Source: Ailurus styani (Eukaryota > Chordata > Mammalia > Carnivora > Ailuridae). From it: DNA of 64,000 bases. The position numbers and the translations under genes were made by a program. The notes beneath the pieces are model-generated. The model was given only the letters and a program-made list of their open reading frames with translations, ran no database searches and was not told the DNA's origin. The stretch is taken from the NCBI GenBank assembly GCA_002007465.1, contig LNAC01000038.1, positions 5,637,286-5,701,285 of the forward strand, in the 5' to 3' direction. How positions within the stretch are numbered: the first letter of the stretch is position 1; every line of letters starts with the position of its first letter. Shown piece after piece: positions 46,411-58,085 of the stretch.

Positions 46411-47589
46411 TAATATAAATCCCTAACACAATCAGGAAGAAGGAAAATAATTTTTATTTAGTCAATTTCTAGAATTTCTCAAGGAAAAGTACAACTTAAA
46501 TACTTGTTTGTTTGGTTTTTTTTAGCCATAGAATGAGGCATTTACATTCATTAAGACAAAGATAACATTGTATTGCTAAACAAAAGATGTGAAATCTTGG
46601 TGAAACTGAATGCCTTGAAAATGGATAATTGTGTTTGGTGATAGTAGCCAAGAAGTAAATTTGAATTAATGCCATCATCAAATCATGTCTTTCATATTGG
46701 GAATAATTAATGTTTCTTTAAGAAAATTATCTTTGCTTATATTAAACAAGTAATAAATGGAGAATTACAGTGAGTGAACCATGAATGATAGCTTTTAGCC
46801 CTTTTTCCTAATCCCATTTTACTTTATACAAGTAATTGTCATTAATTTTGTAGGCATTTCTCGAGTAAACTTGATGGATAGACAAACTAGTCGTAATAGT
46901 TACTTATGATTAGAATGGTTGCATAGTATTCACAGACTTAATTCATATATCTTACTTGTCCTTTTAAGAATCCTCAGTTATTTTGAACATTTGACTATCC
47001 CCATCAGTGAACACCCTCTGTGTTTATTAATGCAAATGTAAGTCATAAGTTCTTTGCTTTTTAATTTAGTCCATTTGGCTCTTCAGTCCTCTATATATGT
47101 ATTAATATATAACCATATACACATTTATATGTATACACACTTATGTGTATTATATAATGTGTATATAAACACACATGTAGTATTATATACAGGCATAGCA
47201 CCTAAATATAGGTACACATGTAGCATATACCTACATGTACAGAGTATGTATATATGTACTTAATTTCATGATATACATTTTATCATCTTGTTAATGGGTT
47301 CAGTATGTACCTCTCTGTTAAGAAATGGTTCTCATTCTAAATTCTGGTTTTGTTTGATCCAGTATGTCGGGTATTTCTACTTTCTACTATTTGATAAACT
47401 TTTGTGTTTCTTTGCAATGATTATAGTTTTACTCAATTATTTGTTATGTGCACACCTTTCCATTTTTTTCAAGCATTATTGACTGATCAACTAGAAAAAT
47501 AGTTTCTATTTACAAAGATAGGGAAGATTATTGGAAAAGCTGATACAAGGGAAAAAATCAGTAGATTCTGTTCTTTACACAGGAACCAC
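46411..47589. other. AT-rich non-coding sequence with a TA/CA-rich tract
   Basis: No gene is recognised. The stretch 47085-47265 is a degenerate (TATACA/TATGTA)n low-complexity region, and its 69-residue open frame is a by-product. Confidence 0.5.
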
Positions 47590-47650
47590 AACTGTCCTTT
47601 TTTAGTGGCATTCAGATTGTGTTACTATTCTGTTTAAAACTCTATGCCTT

Positions 47651-47857
47651 CTGATATCACTTTGTTTTTTTTTTTTAAGATTTTATTTATTTATTTGACA
47701 GAGAGAGATTACAAGTAGGCAGAGAGAGGAAGAGACAGGTTCCCCGCTGAGCAGGGAGCCCGTTGTGGGCCTCAATCCCAGGACCCTGAGATCATGACCT
47801 GAGCTGAAGGCAGAGGCTTTAACCCACTGAGCCACCCAGGCGCCCTGATGTCACTTT
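47651..47857 (-). mobile_element. CAN-SINE (mustelid type) nested in L2, with target-site duplication
   Basis: Body about 47664-47844 reversed: T run, AAGATTTTATTTATTTATTT, GATTACAAGTAGGCAGAGAG, GGACCCTGAGATCATGACCT, head CCACCCAGGCGCC. Flanks CTGATATCACTTT and CTGATGTCACTTT differ at one base. Confidence 0.96.
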
Positions 47858-47877
47858 AAAATTAAAAGATTCTTTAA

Positions 47878-48060
47878 GGGGCACCCAGGTGGCTCAGTCA
47901 GTTAAGCTAGGTCATGATCCCAGGGTCCCAGGATCAAGCCTTGCATCTGGCTCTCTGCTCAGCAAGGAGCCTGCTTCTCTCTTTCCCTCTGCCCCTCCCC
48001 TGCTTGTGCTCTCTCACTTCCTCTCTCTCAAATAAGTAAAAATCCTTAAAAATAAAAATA
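47878..48060 (+). mobile_element. CAN-SINE (older type), internally deleted, nested in L2
   Basis: Head GGGGCACCCAGGTGGCTCAG, GTTAAGC joined directly to TAGGTCATGATCCCAGGG (the CATCTGCCTTCGGCTC segment is gone), CCCTGCTTGTGCTCTCTCAC, tail AAATAAGTAAAAATCCTT. Its 5' end faces the 5' end of the previous SINE about 33 bp away. Confidence 0.93.
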
Positions 48061-48471
48061 ATTAAATTAAATATTTTTAATAATGTATCATTAGAATTAA
48101 AATTAAAAGTTGTTTTAACAATGTATCAGTCACTACATGATCTTGCACCATGCTTACCTTTGCTCCATTTGCTCTCTCCATTTTGATCAGTAAGCTTCAG
48201 CTTTAATCACATGTTTTGCCTTTGGGATTTTGTATGTACTGGTTCTTCTGTTTGGAATGCCCTTCTCCAGATAGTTACATGGCTGATTTCCTCACTTCTT
48301 TCAGGTATTTGCTAATTATGTTCCTACCAGTGAGAGCTTCATGGTCCATCATTACAGAAAGTCCAATCTTCATCTATTAAAGTTTTCTTTCCTTCTTGCC
48401 TTGCTTTATTTTTCTCTCCATTGAATTGATCACTACCAAATATTTCCCATTACTTGTATATGTGTTTCCCA

Positions 48472-48683
48472 CTCTGTTTCATTTTTTTAAAGATTTATTT
48501 ATTTGAGAGAGAGAGAGAGAGCACACAAGCAGGGGGGTATAGAGGGAGAAAGAGAGAGAGAAAGAGCAGGGAGCCTGACACAACATGGGGCTCGATCTCA
48601 GGATCCTGAGCTCATAACCTGAGCCCATATCAAGAGTCAGACACTCAACTAAGTGAGCCATCCAGGTGTCCCTGTTCCATTTT
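48472..48683 (-). mobile_element. CAN-SINE (older type) nested in L2
   Basis: Body about 48485-48670: TTTAAAGATTTATTTATTTG, a long GA-rich part, GGGGCTCGATCTCAGGATCC, CAAGAGTCAGACACTCAAC, head GAGCCATCCAGGTGTCCC. Flanks TCTGTTTCATTTT and CCTGTTCCATTTT suggest a target-site duplication. Confidence 0.93.
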
Positions 48684-48785
48684 AAAACGGACTGTTTTAT
48701 TTAGTGATGTATCCCAACTCCTAGAGCCACATAATAGTGCACAGACCAATAAATATTTTGCTGAAACTGCAAATGAAGGTAGGAG

Positions 48786-50134
48786 ATATATCAAGGATAT
48801 ATTTGCATGTCTCTAAAGGTAGAGTGAAAAATCTAGGTTTAAAATTTGAGAATTGTAAGTAAGCATAGAGAACTCTGAAACTACCAGCTCTTTTGGTGAC
48901 ACTGCCACTCTGAAGAAGAGGAAAAAGGAGGCCTGCAAGTTTATTAAATATGCCATACTAAAGATATACTCTTACAGATAAGTTTATGGTACACTTTTAG
49001 CAGCCAGATATTTGCAAGGTTGATATCTTATGAAGATTACCACTGCTTATACAAGCTTAAAATTTAAATGTATATTTGCAATGCTTATCTCGGTTACATG
49101 GACAGTGAAAAATGAAGCTGATTGTGCAATTTATTACTTAATTTAATTGTGATGTGAATTCAACTAAGTCCTGGAAAATTTAATGGTAAAGTCAACCTAA
49201 TGAAGCTTAGCCAGTCAAAAATGCTCTGACATCATCTGCTAATAGGGCCAGTGTTTTAGGCACAGTAGTTGAAGATTAAATTTAAAAATCTGAAAGACCC
49301 ACCAGTTAATTTCTTCCTCCTTTTTTTACTAGAGTTGTGACTTTGGGGAAAATATCTTTAAGCCATCTAAGCTTTATTTTCTTACAACAATATTGTCTTT
49401 ACCAAATATAAATCAACCAAACATATTTTATAGCATTGGCTTAAGTGTCATAACACAGAGATAATATCATTGAATACTCTTCTGTCTAAATAATTATATA
49501 ATCTGGTTTATTTAATGCAGTCACTGGTCTAAAACCTTACAGTCTATTCAAACTTAATATTTCATCTTTATAGCAAAGATATATTATTTGATTCCAATAT
49601 AATCTGATTAGTAACTGTTAGATATGAGAAAGGTGAAATCAAACATTATAAGACAAATAGTAAAATACAGCAGAAATGAAGTTGAATTCTTATTCGTTGA
49701 AAGTTAAATTATCATTACTTTTATAAACCTGCATAATAGACACGAACACCATTCATATTGAACATAAGCTCCATACATAATTTCAAGGCTTTATTTAGAT
49801 TTATTCAATGTAAACTATGATGCATTTTTGAGAAGTAGCTTAAGCTTTCAAGTATTTTTTTTTAATTAAAAGGGATTTGGAAAATTCAATTTGCAGTTAT
49901 ATGGAGAGTCTTCTTTCAATTTTAGTAAACATTACTATGGTGCCGTATGACAACATGTTAGTTCTTAGTCTGGTTGACAGTTTAATGAAAACTCATTTAG
50001 GAAAGGAAATCATTTTTATTTTTCAGTTTGTTTTTATGTTCAAGTTCTCCTTGAACTGTGGTTATATATATTTTTTTATTACCTGCACAATAAAATTTTT
50101 CTTTTTAACTATTCTTCTGAAAATGACTTATTAA
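48786..50134. other. AT-rich non-coding sequence
   Basis: No gene. A weak MIR-like core is listed at 49330-49395. The 85-residue open frame at 49877-50134 (+) is hydrophobic and AT-driven, with no family resemblance. Confidence 0.45.
49330..49395 (+). repeat. Possible MIR core remnant
   Basis: AGTTGTGACTTTGGGGAAAA, TATCTTTAAGCCATCTAAGC and TTTATTTTCTTACAAC follow the MIR core order (TGTGACCTTGGGCAAG ... CTTAACCTCT ... CAGTTTC). Very short and diverged. Confidence 0.35.
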
Positions 50135-50299
50135 AAAGTCCATTACTCTGAGGGAGCCTAGGTAGCTCAGTTGGTTGAGTGTTGGCTCTTGATTTCTGCT
50201 CAGTCTCGATCTCAGTGTCCTGAGTCCAAGCCTCATGTCAGGCTGTATGCTGGGTGCGGAGTCTACTTAAAAAACAAAACAAAACAAAGTCCATTGCTC
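50135..50299 (+). mobile_element. Short-form CAN-SINE (no CT-rich segment) with target-site duplication
   Basis: Body about 50150-50284: GAGGGAGCCTAGGTAGCTCA, CTCTTGATTTCTGCTCAGTC, CGATCTCAGTGTCCTGAGTC, GTGCGGAGTCTACTTAAAAA, tail (AAAAC)n. The usual CT-rich region and AAATAAA tail are absent. Flanks AAAGTCCATTACTCT (50135-50149) and AAAGTCCATTGCTCT (50285-50299) differ at one base. Confidence 0.95.
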
Positions 50300-50796
50300 T
50301 CTTTAAAAATCCTTTAAACCTGAAGACAATTAAGGAATTGTTGACATTGATCCTTCACTGCCTGAATGTAGTTCTTTCACACTGGGCTAATTCAACACAC
50401 CTTGACCAGAGTCAACTTTAAAGCATGCTGAGTCAATAAAGAACTCATACTAAGGTAGCCAGACCTTAATGTAGCCCATGTATGGATGGTTATTGAGATT
50501 GCCTCGATATTCCTAAATAACTTTTAAGGTTGGATTAAGTTTAAGAACATTATATTTGTGATAAATGAATCCGTTTTTCATCATCTTACATGTACAAGTT
50601 TAACAAGACCGAGGAATGGATATTTGTATAAAGGAAGCCATTTACTAATGACAATAGAAAGAAAAGGAAATATGTAGAGAAGGAAGAGGGGGTAGAACAT
50701 AGAGCTAAATTTTTAAAACAATGTAAATTTTAAATTGCCATTAAGAGTCGAAAATTTTCTTTATGTGTAACTAACAACAACAAAACCTAAAATGTA
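50300..50796. other. Non-coding spacer
   Basis: Nothing recognised between two short-form SINEs. Confidence 0.45.
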
Positions 50797-50935
50797 GGGA
50801 CGCCTGGGTGGCTCTGTCCCTTAAGCATTTGTCTTCGGTGCATGTCATGATCCCAGTGTCCTGGGATTAAGTCCTATGTCTGGCTCCCTGCTCAGTGGGG
50901 AGTCTGCATCTTTAAACAAAACAAAACAAAACAAA
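50797..50935 (+). mobile_element. Short-form CAN-SINE (no CT-rich segment), AAAAC tail
   Basis: GGGACGCCTGGGTGGCTCTG, CATGTCATGATCCCAGTGTC, TGGCTCCCTGCTCAGTGGGG, AGTCTGCATCTTTAAAC, then (AAAAC)n. It has the same unusual 3' form as the copy at 50150. Flanks CAAAACCTAAAATGTA and CAAATACCTAATAACTA are only loosely alike. Confidence 0.93.
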
Positions 50936-52774
50936 TACCTAATAACTAAAACCATGTTTTACTAAACTGCCCTTACTGCCGTTAAAATAAGCAATGTTAA
51001 AAGAAATTTTAGTTTGAACTTTCAACACCATCCTTTCAAACTCTGTTTCTTTTTTTCTTAATGAAATTTCATTTAATATACAGAATTCGCTAGCAACACC
51101 TTTTTTGGTTTTTTGCAAGTTATCCAGAGAAAGTGCTCAACATTTTTTAACATTATGTTCCTTCAAAAGGAACATATTTAATATGTTGTTCAATCTTTGA
51201 CTAGGCTAAATTGTTCTTTATGCAAGGACTTTTAGTCTTGGCACCACACCTTAATATTTTGAGTGATTAAGGTTTATATGTTGGTTTGTTTCAAAAAATG
51301 CCAATATTTGACAGTCAATTCATTTGTCGCTGAAAATATATGGTAACAGTTAAGGATTTTTACAGAGTGCAAAAGATGTTGATTTTGCATGAACATTTAT
51401 TCATCCAAAATAATTACTTAAATCTAAATGTGTGTATGTAGTTAGCCATGTATATGTTGGATGGACATCAGTTTAAAGTGAAACAAAAGGAAATGAATAA
51501 ACGAAATCATAAAGACCAAAATATAATTTGGGCATTTTTGGAAAAATACTATTAAAACATGTTTTAGGGTTTTTTTGAAATATTATAGAAGGTTATACTC
51601 ATTCAGTCAGAAAAAATCTTTGATTAAAAACTGTAGTGCTCATTCCTTGGGCTATGATTAAATTGTGAAGCATGCTGGCATAATTTAAAATGAAGGTCTT
51701 GGTACTCAGCAGCAGCAGCAAAGAATTATTAGTTGCAAAGTCTTTGCATTTCTGCCCCGTCAATCAGCACAAGTCAAAGTTCATCAGTTGGTTAGCATAA
51801 GAATCAAGGTCAGAGAGAAAAATAATTTCTCTTTAGCTATAATAAAGTATATTTTCTCTTTTTTTTAGTAGAAAATAGTTACTGGATAGTTCTTATTATG
51901 ACTGAAATTCAATTTCAATACACATGCCTACCACCAATTTAACAATCCAGCACTTTGTTAGTTTTTCCGCTGTTTATTCTGTGAATATGTTTACTTTTAA
52001 TCATGTTCAACATCCTCTGTCTTATAGCATCCGGCCATGTCAGACACCTTCCCAGTTTTCCTAAGTGGCAAAGATAAAAATAATGCATATGCATTGTCTA
52101 AGTTAAGAAGTTGGAGAAATTATTGTTCTTTATAATAAAATATAGTTCAGAATCTATACAAAATTTTCCCATGAATAGTTCTTTTTGTCATAGTTATTTT
52201 TGTTGAAAGAACAAATACATCCACAATATTATTCAGAGTGAAATCACTGAATTTTACTAAATATCCTTTGTGTGATTTAGATTTTACCAAAATTTTTTCA
52301 TGCTCAGTAATATATTATCTGATTTTGAGATCAATATATACAGATGTTAATACCTTAAGCCTATGTGTATTTTAACAGACTGCAATCATTTTATATAAAA
52401 TATTCAAGATATATTTAATTATACAACTGAATATATTTTTAATTCTCATTTTCACTTTCCATTAATTTAATGAATGTGATCTTAGGAGAAATGAACACAT
52501 CATTACTAAAATCTTTAAGTTGAATTTTTAAAATATAGAAAAGGGAAATACTTCATATGAAATTGATATTTATTTTATTCACTTTTATTATTTATAATTT
52601 TAAAAGCTGCAAATAATGGAATAAAATATTTAAAAATTCTACTACCCTTTAATGACCTCCTTTCTCTTCTGATAAGATTTTTGTGCATAAAATATATTAG
52701 ATCTACTTTTCAAAAAAGTTTCAAAGTAGACATGTTGAAAATAAGAAAATAAAGATGCATAAGACAGTATTCAA
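50936..52774. other. AT-rich non-coding sequence
   Basis: No gene or confident repeat. A short (AGC)n run lies at about 51708-51720. Confidence 0.5.
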
Positions 52775-52956
52775 AATTCTGTATCTAGGGCGCCTGGGTG
52801 GCTCAGTGGGTTAAAGCCTCTGCCTTCGGCTCAGGTCATGATCCCAGGTGTCCTGGGATCCAGCCCTTTATCGGGCTCCCAGCTCAGCGGGGAGCCTGCT
52901 TCCTCCTCTCTCTGCCTGCCTCTCTGCCTACTTGTGATCTCTCTCTATCTGTCAAA

Positions 52957-52997
<41 letters not shown>

Positions 52998-53006
52998 CTG
53001 TATCTA
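52775..53006 (+). mobile_element. CAN-SINE (mustelid type) with 13-bp target-site duplication
   Basis: Body 52788-52993: GGGCGCCTGGGTGGCTCAGT to a long (AAAT)n tail of about 11 units. The flank AATTCTGTATCTA is identical at 52775-52787 and 52994-53006. The long, uninterrupted tail and low divergence suggest a recent insertion. Confidence 0.98.
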
Positions 53007-54299
53007 GTGAATTTAATTCTTGGTATTTAAAAATATAATAAAACAGTTTATCAAATGTAGGTAGATTAATAGCATAGTAAAGGCAAAAAAGTGTTTAACA
53101 TTGATATATAGTTCCATTAGTAGTCATATGTAATTAGCATCCTAATTTTATTTAATTTGTGAGCTGAACATGCATGTACCCTTTTAACTAGCGGTTCTGA
53201 TAGGAGCCTCTACCATGAAATTCTGTGTTTGTTCTTTTTCCACTTTCAATAGGATATATAAAATTTAGTGAATTACTGCATATCTCTCTAAATGCAGCCT
53301 ATGAAATGCTTTTCTAATATGTTTGGATACTATCAACACCTCATATATGTGATATTATACCAACACCTGCTAATGTCAAAGACAATGCACATATGTCAAA
53401 CTATTTTAAACAAGCTAAACAAATATGTACAAACCTTATTCTGCACTCTAAGATAAACAACACGGAAGAATGTAGATTATGAGCTGAGTGCCTGACTTTA
53501 AACTAAGGTGCCATACTTTTACATTAAAAATCAGTATGTTAAAAGTAATTAACTTGATTGCTTTATTTTTTCCACAATAGAAAAACAAATACAAAAAAAA
53601 ACTATAGGAGACATTTATACTTTCAATAAACTTCTAAATGGAATACGTTAGATGGTACGATTGGTCATAATTGGAAAGATCCTAATGAATAAGTCAAGAA
53701 AAGAAAACGTTATTACTGAAGTTAATAAGTATATGTTACATTTAATACAAACTTTCAGCTATTTCTAAATCCCAGTGGAAAATAAAGATTATGGAATCAG
53801 TTGATTTTTTTCTTTTATTACCTTTTTTTCCAGTTCTTAAGCCATGGAAGTAATAACAGAAACAAAAGAGAGAAACAAGTCAACAATGTATCAGAGGGTT
53901 TTTGTTATTTTTTTCTCTAATGGCCCAGATAATAACTAGGTTTTGCAGACTGTAAAATCTGTGTCACAATTATTCAATTCTACAATTTCATAAAAAACAC
54001 ATAGGGAGCACATAAATAAGCAGATATGAGTGTTTTCCAATAAAACCTCATTTATAAAAAGAGATGTTAGACAATAATTTGCTGACACCTAATAGAAAGA
54101 ACTGACAACAAAAACAACAAACAATTATGACATGAAAAAGACAAAAACAGAAATCAGTTCGTTTTCTCTATTCACTGAAGTTTTCTGGCTATCTTAGAAT
54201 CATTTAAATAATGTATGTTTAGTAGCATTTACTTTTTTTGGTCTTCTTCCTTGAACATACAATAACATCTCTCATATATTTTAAGTTTACGCACAAAGA
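53007..54299. other. AT-rich non-coding sequence, nothing recognised
   Basis: No gene or confident repeat is seen. Confidence 0.45.
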
Positions 54300-54417
54300 G
54301 AGAAGCCTCAAAAGAAAACAACCCTGCCAACATCCTCAAAGCAATGAGAAAATAAATTTCTATTGTTTAAACCACCTAGTCTGTAGTACTTTGTTATGGC
54401 ATCCCTAACAAATGAAT
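54300..54417 (+). repeat. MLT1-type MaLR LTR, 3' fragment
   Basis: AACAACCCTGCCAACATCCT, AATAAATTTCTATTGTTTAA, ACCACCTAGTCTGTAGTACT, TTGTTATGGCATCCCTAACA and AATGAATAT match the last ~110 bp of MLT1 LTRs. Confidence 0.85.
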
Positions 54418-56029
54418 ATGGTGTTACTTCAATTTTATTTGAAGCAATAACATAAAGTTTGCTTTGTATTTTGTTTAGACTGTATGCTATCTCATGATTC
54501 AAATACAACTGTCTCTGGCTTAATAATTGATTTTGAGAAGCTTTATGTTAAATAAAATATTTTTGTTAATTTTGATGAAAGAAATGAAGGTTTTATCTCT
54601 CTTGAGAGAGTCAAACAATTTTCACATATAGAAACATACATCAATTATACAATGTACACATATTTTATCAATGATGATATAAACAAATAAATAGCTTCTA
54701 TATAAGATACAATGTTATGAAGGATTGTCCCACTTGCTATGGTAGAACTAGAAGACCAGAATGGCTGATAGTTGATGGAGAGAGGCTATGAGAATATAAT
54801 CCTTTCAAAGGTGCCCTCTCCTTTTTGTTCAATTTTACTCAACAATTTTCAAACTTCTAAGGACTCGTGAGTAACTTATACTGCACTTACATGTAAGTAT
54901 ATGACACAGAAAATAATGTAGGACATAATAAAGACTGAATATAAAGGCATTCAGAACAAGGAAATAACAAACATTCTAACATACTGAAGAACATGCAGGC
55001 ATTAATCCTTCTTACTTGTCATATACATGCAAAGCAAAAAAAAAATTAGGTTCCATTTTATTTTCTCTGATTAGAAACTGCTGTGTTGAATAAATTGTTG
55101 AGTGTCTTCTTCTAAATCCATGACAAATAAAATGTCCCTTTTATTTGTTAGTGTGTTTTGAGGTGAAAAAGTCATTAAAATAGCCCTATATTGCTGAGAG
55201 ACATAATAGCTTTGGTGGCTTATAAAATAAAGCTGCTTCTCCTTTTGACCCTAACCTGCCTCAACTTATTGTCTATATCAAAGTAGCATGAGCAAGAAAT
55301 TAAAGTTCTTCTTCAGAATAAATATGTCAAGAATGCCAAAGAAATTATAGTTCTGGCTAATATGTGCTGGCAGGAAAAGAAGGAATATGAATACAAATAG
55401 ATTGTGAGGGACTTGGGGAAGAGGACACAATGGCTCATGGGGCTGAATACTAGGCTAGAATAGAACAACATTTTATAACGTGGGGATGCTGACTCGTGAG
55501 TCAGAATTCTTAATTTTAGCAAGAAAACCTGGAATAAATTTTTCTGTGGAGGTAAATATGACTAATTTGATATATAATTCAGGAAGGGGAAGATTCTGGT
55601 AGGTGAAAATGTTAGAATGACATTGCTAGGTAAAATCTTAAGACTCCATTCCTGCTTATATTTTCTGGGTGGGACCAAAGGACACTCCTTACACAAAGAT
55701 GATAAAGAATATGCTAATAAGACAAGACTCTGGTATTTGTAGGAAGCTTGGTGGTAGCTGTCTGTGTGGGCTGGGGTTGGAGGTAAAAAAAATATTTTCA
55801 TGGACTTGAGATTATTAGTATGACTATAGAAGGTGGAACTTGGCAATTAAAGAGTCCAGAAGATTGAATTAAGTGTTAGAGAGTCAAAGTGAAAATAATT
55901 CTAATAACAGGTAATAAAGCCAGGGTTAATAATCAGGGTGTCTTCATCAGCACATATTTGTGAGAAAGGCTAATATGTCATGATTTTTCAAGTGACAAAG
56001 ATACATATTTTAAATAACACATATCTAAG
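54418..56029. other. AT-rich non-coding sequence, nothing recognised
   Basis: No gene. Minus-strand open frames at 55313-55522 and 55562-55846 match no family I know. Confidence 0.45.
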
Positions 56030-56195
56030 TAACCGTTGGGTTGAAGATTTGAAAAAAACCTTTAAGACAAATCAAAATGAAGACACGCCACACCAAAACT
56101 AAAGGATATACTAAAACAGTGCTTGTAGGGAAATTCATGACAGTAAATGTCTACAATAAAAATAAAGATCCCAAATCTTATAATCTAAACATTCT
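56030..56195 (+). mobile_element. L1 ORF2 fragment
   Basis: GCCACACCAAAACTAAAGGA, ACTAAAACAGTGCTTGTAGG, GAAATTCATGACAGTAAATG, CTACAATAAAAATAAAGATC follow the ORF2 reverse-transcriptase-adjacent segment (…AVLRGKFIAINAY-type) in diverged form. Confidence 0.7.
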
Positions 56196-56760
56196 CTATT
56201 TTATATATTTTAATTAACCAGTATTCTAGTTCACATAAAGCATTACTTATTCTATACTTTTAAAATCTAAAGTCAGTAAATAAAAACAAAAAACAACTTC
56301 AGGTAATCTAAATTTATTTTCTTGTATGGATACAGTTAAGAAAATCTTCCTACTCTAGTTTATTGTATATCAAAACAATTATAGATATACTTGTCTTGCT
56401 TACAATGCTGTTTATTCCTATAATTCAAGATGGAATATAATAAAATGTATTTCCACCCAAGGTTCCTATAATTTAATTAATGATTATGAATTTATATTTG
56501 CAATTTTTGTATAGCTCATCACATTACATATCAAGTTTATTTTTATAACTGGCTGCCTTTATTGAAAGTAAATTAAAGTATATAAAGATAAATATGATGT
56601 TCACTGAACAATTAGGCTGATTCAAATGTGCCAGACTAGTGCCTGAAAAAAATTCACAAATTAGAAGTGTATTGCCTACACATATCATTACACATTTATG
56701 TAGGCACTAGATTACATTTTGAAGGATAATATAACCAACATATATTAAATAGAAATTGGA
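56196..56760. other. AT-rich non-coding sequence, nothing recognised
   Basis: No gene or confident repeat is seen. Confidence 0.45.
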
Positions 56761-56822
56761 TTTTTTTTTTTTATTTATTCATTTGACACAGAGAGAGAGA
56801 TTACAAGTAGGCAGAGAGGCAG
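56761..56822 (-). mobile_element. CAN-SINE (mustelid type), cut off at a single N
   Basis: Reversed 3' end only: T run, TTATTTATTCATTTGACACA, GAGATTACAAGTAGGCAGAG, GGCAG, then N at 56823. The rest of the SINE is missing, which fits an assembly gap inside the repeat. Confidence 0.9.
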
Positions 56823-57044
56823 NATTATTTATTCATTTGACACAAGCTCCTTCACTTGTTTTTCGTATTTTTTATTCAGTTTTATTCTTATATTCCACAT
56901 CCATTATTCAGTCTACTGTTGGATAACAATTCTAATGTCTATTTTCACATAATGTTTTTAATATTCATCTAGAATAACATTCATCTATTGCTCCTAACTT
57001 CTGATTTATATTCTTTGATCATTTATGTTCATTCAATATGCCAN
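56823..57044. other. Sequence between two single Ns: first copy of a 202-bp exact duplication
   Basis: After the N at 56823, 20 bp of the SINE 3' end (TTATTTATTCATTTGACACA, 56825-56844) recur and then switch directly into a 202-bp block (56842-57043) identical to 57129-57330. A second N follows at 57044. This looks like an assembly patch and not a biological duplication. Confidence 0.9.
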
Positions 57045-57128
57045 GAAATTTTAGGGTGAAGAACTTTATGAGCATAGTTGAGTATCTTAAGCTCTTAAGT
57101 TGATGTCAACATATCATCATTAGTATAT
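57045..57128. other. Unique spacer after the second N
   Basis: 84 bp of ordinary sequence that joins the N at 57044 to the second copy of the duplicated block. Confidence 0.8.
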
Positions 57129-57330
57129 ACAAGCTCCTTCACTTGTTTTTCGTATTTTTTATTCAGTTTTATTCTTATATTCCACATCCATTATTCAGTC
57201 TACTGTTGGATAACAATTCTAATGTCTATTTTCACATAATGTTTTTAATATTCATCTAGAATAACATTCATCTATTGCTCCTAACTTCTGATTTATATTC
57301 TTTGATCATTTATGTTCATTCAATATGCCA
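57129..57330. repeat. Second copy of the 202-bp exact duplication
   Basis: It starts ACAAGCTCCTTCACTTG and ends CAATATGCCA, identical base by base to 56842-57043. It continues into unique sequence at the right, so it is the more likely genuine copy. Confidence 0.95.
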
Positions 57331-57639
57331 CATTTTATCCATCTAATCTCCCAGCTATAAGCACACAGAATGCTTCCAACTTCTTACTACAACAAATAGT
57401 ATATGAGTATATGTATATACTTGTAAATATATTCTTAATGAGTTTTGCAAGAATTTCTTTGAAACACACACATAGAAGAGCATTCTCTAATTAAGAGAAT
57501 ATGGGAGGATACTTACTCTTTTTTACTCCAAGAATGCTATGTTGCAGTCTAGAATGACTGCATGGTCTACATCCCATGAGCATTGCATGAGAATGCCTTT
57601 TTTATTTTAATATAGTCCATTCAAGAGCACAGGTTTTTT
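57331..57639. other. AT-rich non-coding sequence, nothing recognised
   Basis: No gene. It may continue the L1 remnant to the right. Confidence 0.4.
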
Positions 57640-58085
57640 AGACTTGATGAAGCCCAATTGATAGTTTCTTTATATTTCATATTATTTTTACTTTTTGAAT
57701 ACATCTTTATCTAATATCTTAAAAATTATGTTTCCCGTTCTTTTCTTCTAAACATTTTATGCTTTTAGCCTCTATATTTTAGTTTCTTCTTCACCAGAAT
57801 TGAACGTGTGAATGGTGTGAGATTATGATCAAGGTTTACTTTTTTCTTTCCATATGGATATCTAGTTATTTAATTACTATTTGTTGAAAATCCTATTTCC
57901 CCCATTCACATATACTGTTAACATTGTTATAATCCAAATTTTTATTACATAATACAGTTTTTATTATAAAAAATATAATTTTTATTATCTTTTTCATTGA
58001 CCTATATACCGATCCTTGCAATAATTAAACCATGCTGAGATAACTATATTTGCAATAAGTTTTGATATCACTATCTTATTTTTGT
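57640..58085 (-). mobile_element. L1 ORF2 remnant (antisense)
   Basis: Reversed L1 order: GACTTGATGAAGCCCAATTG, GTGTGAATGGTGTGAGATTA, TGATCAAGGTTTACTTTTTT, CCATATGGATATCTAGTTAT, TACTATTTGTTGAAAATCCT, CATTGACCTATATACCGATC, GTTTTGATATCACTATC. Decayed and non-coding. Confidence 0.75.

Larger units (their letters stand above)
47590..48785 (+). mobile_element. L2 LINE 3' end, with three nested CAN-SINEs
   Basis: L2 blocks on the plus strand around the SINEs: TTTTTTAGTGGCATTCAGAT, GTTTAAAACTCTATGCCTTC, then ATGATCTTGCACCATGCTTA, TTCTTCTGTTTGGAATGCCC, TTCTCCAGATAGTTACATGG, CTCACTTCTTTCAGGTATTT, then TTCCCACTCTGTTTC, and after the last SINE ACAGACCAATAAATATTTTG. This follows the L2 ORF2 end and 3' UTR. 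Heavily diverged and non-coding. Confidence 0.75.

Noticed and set aside
56842..57330. Direct repeat as a possible pair of LTRs or a CRISPR-like repeat
   Set aside because: The copies are perfectly identical, lack LTR ends, and are bounded by Ns. Assembly error is simpler.
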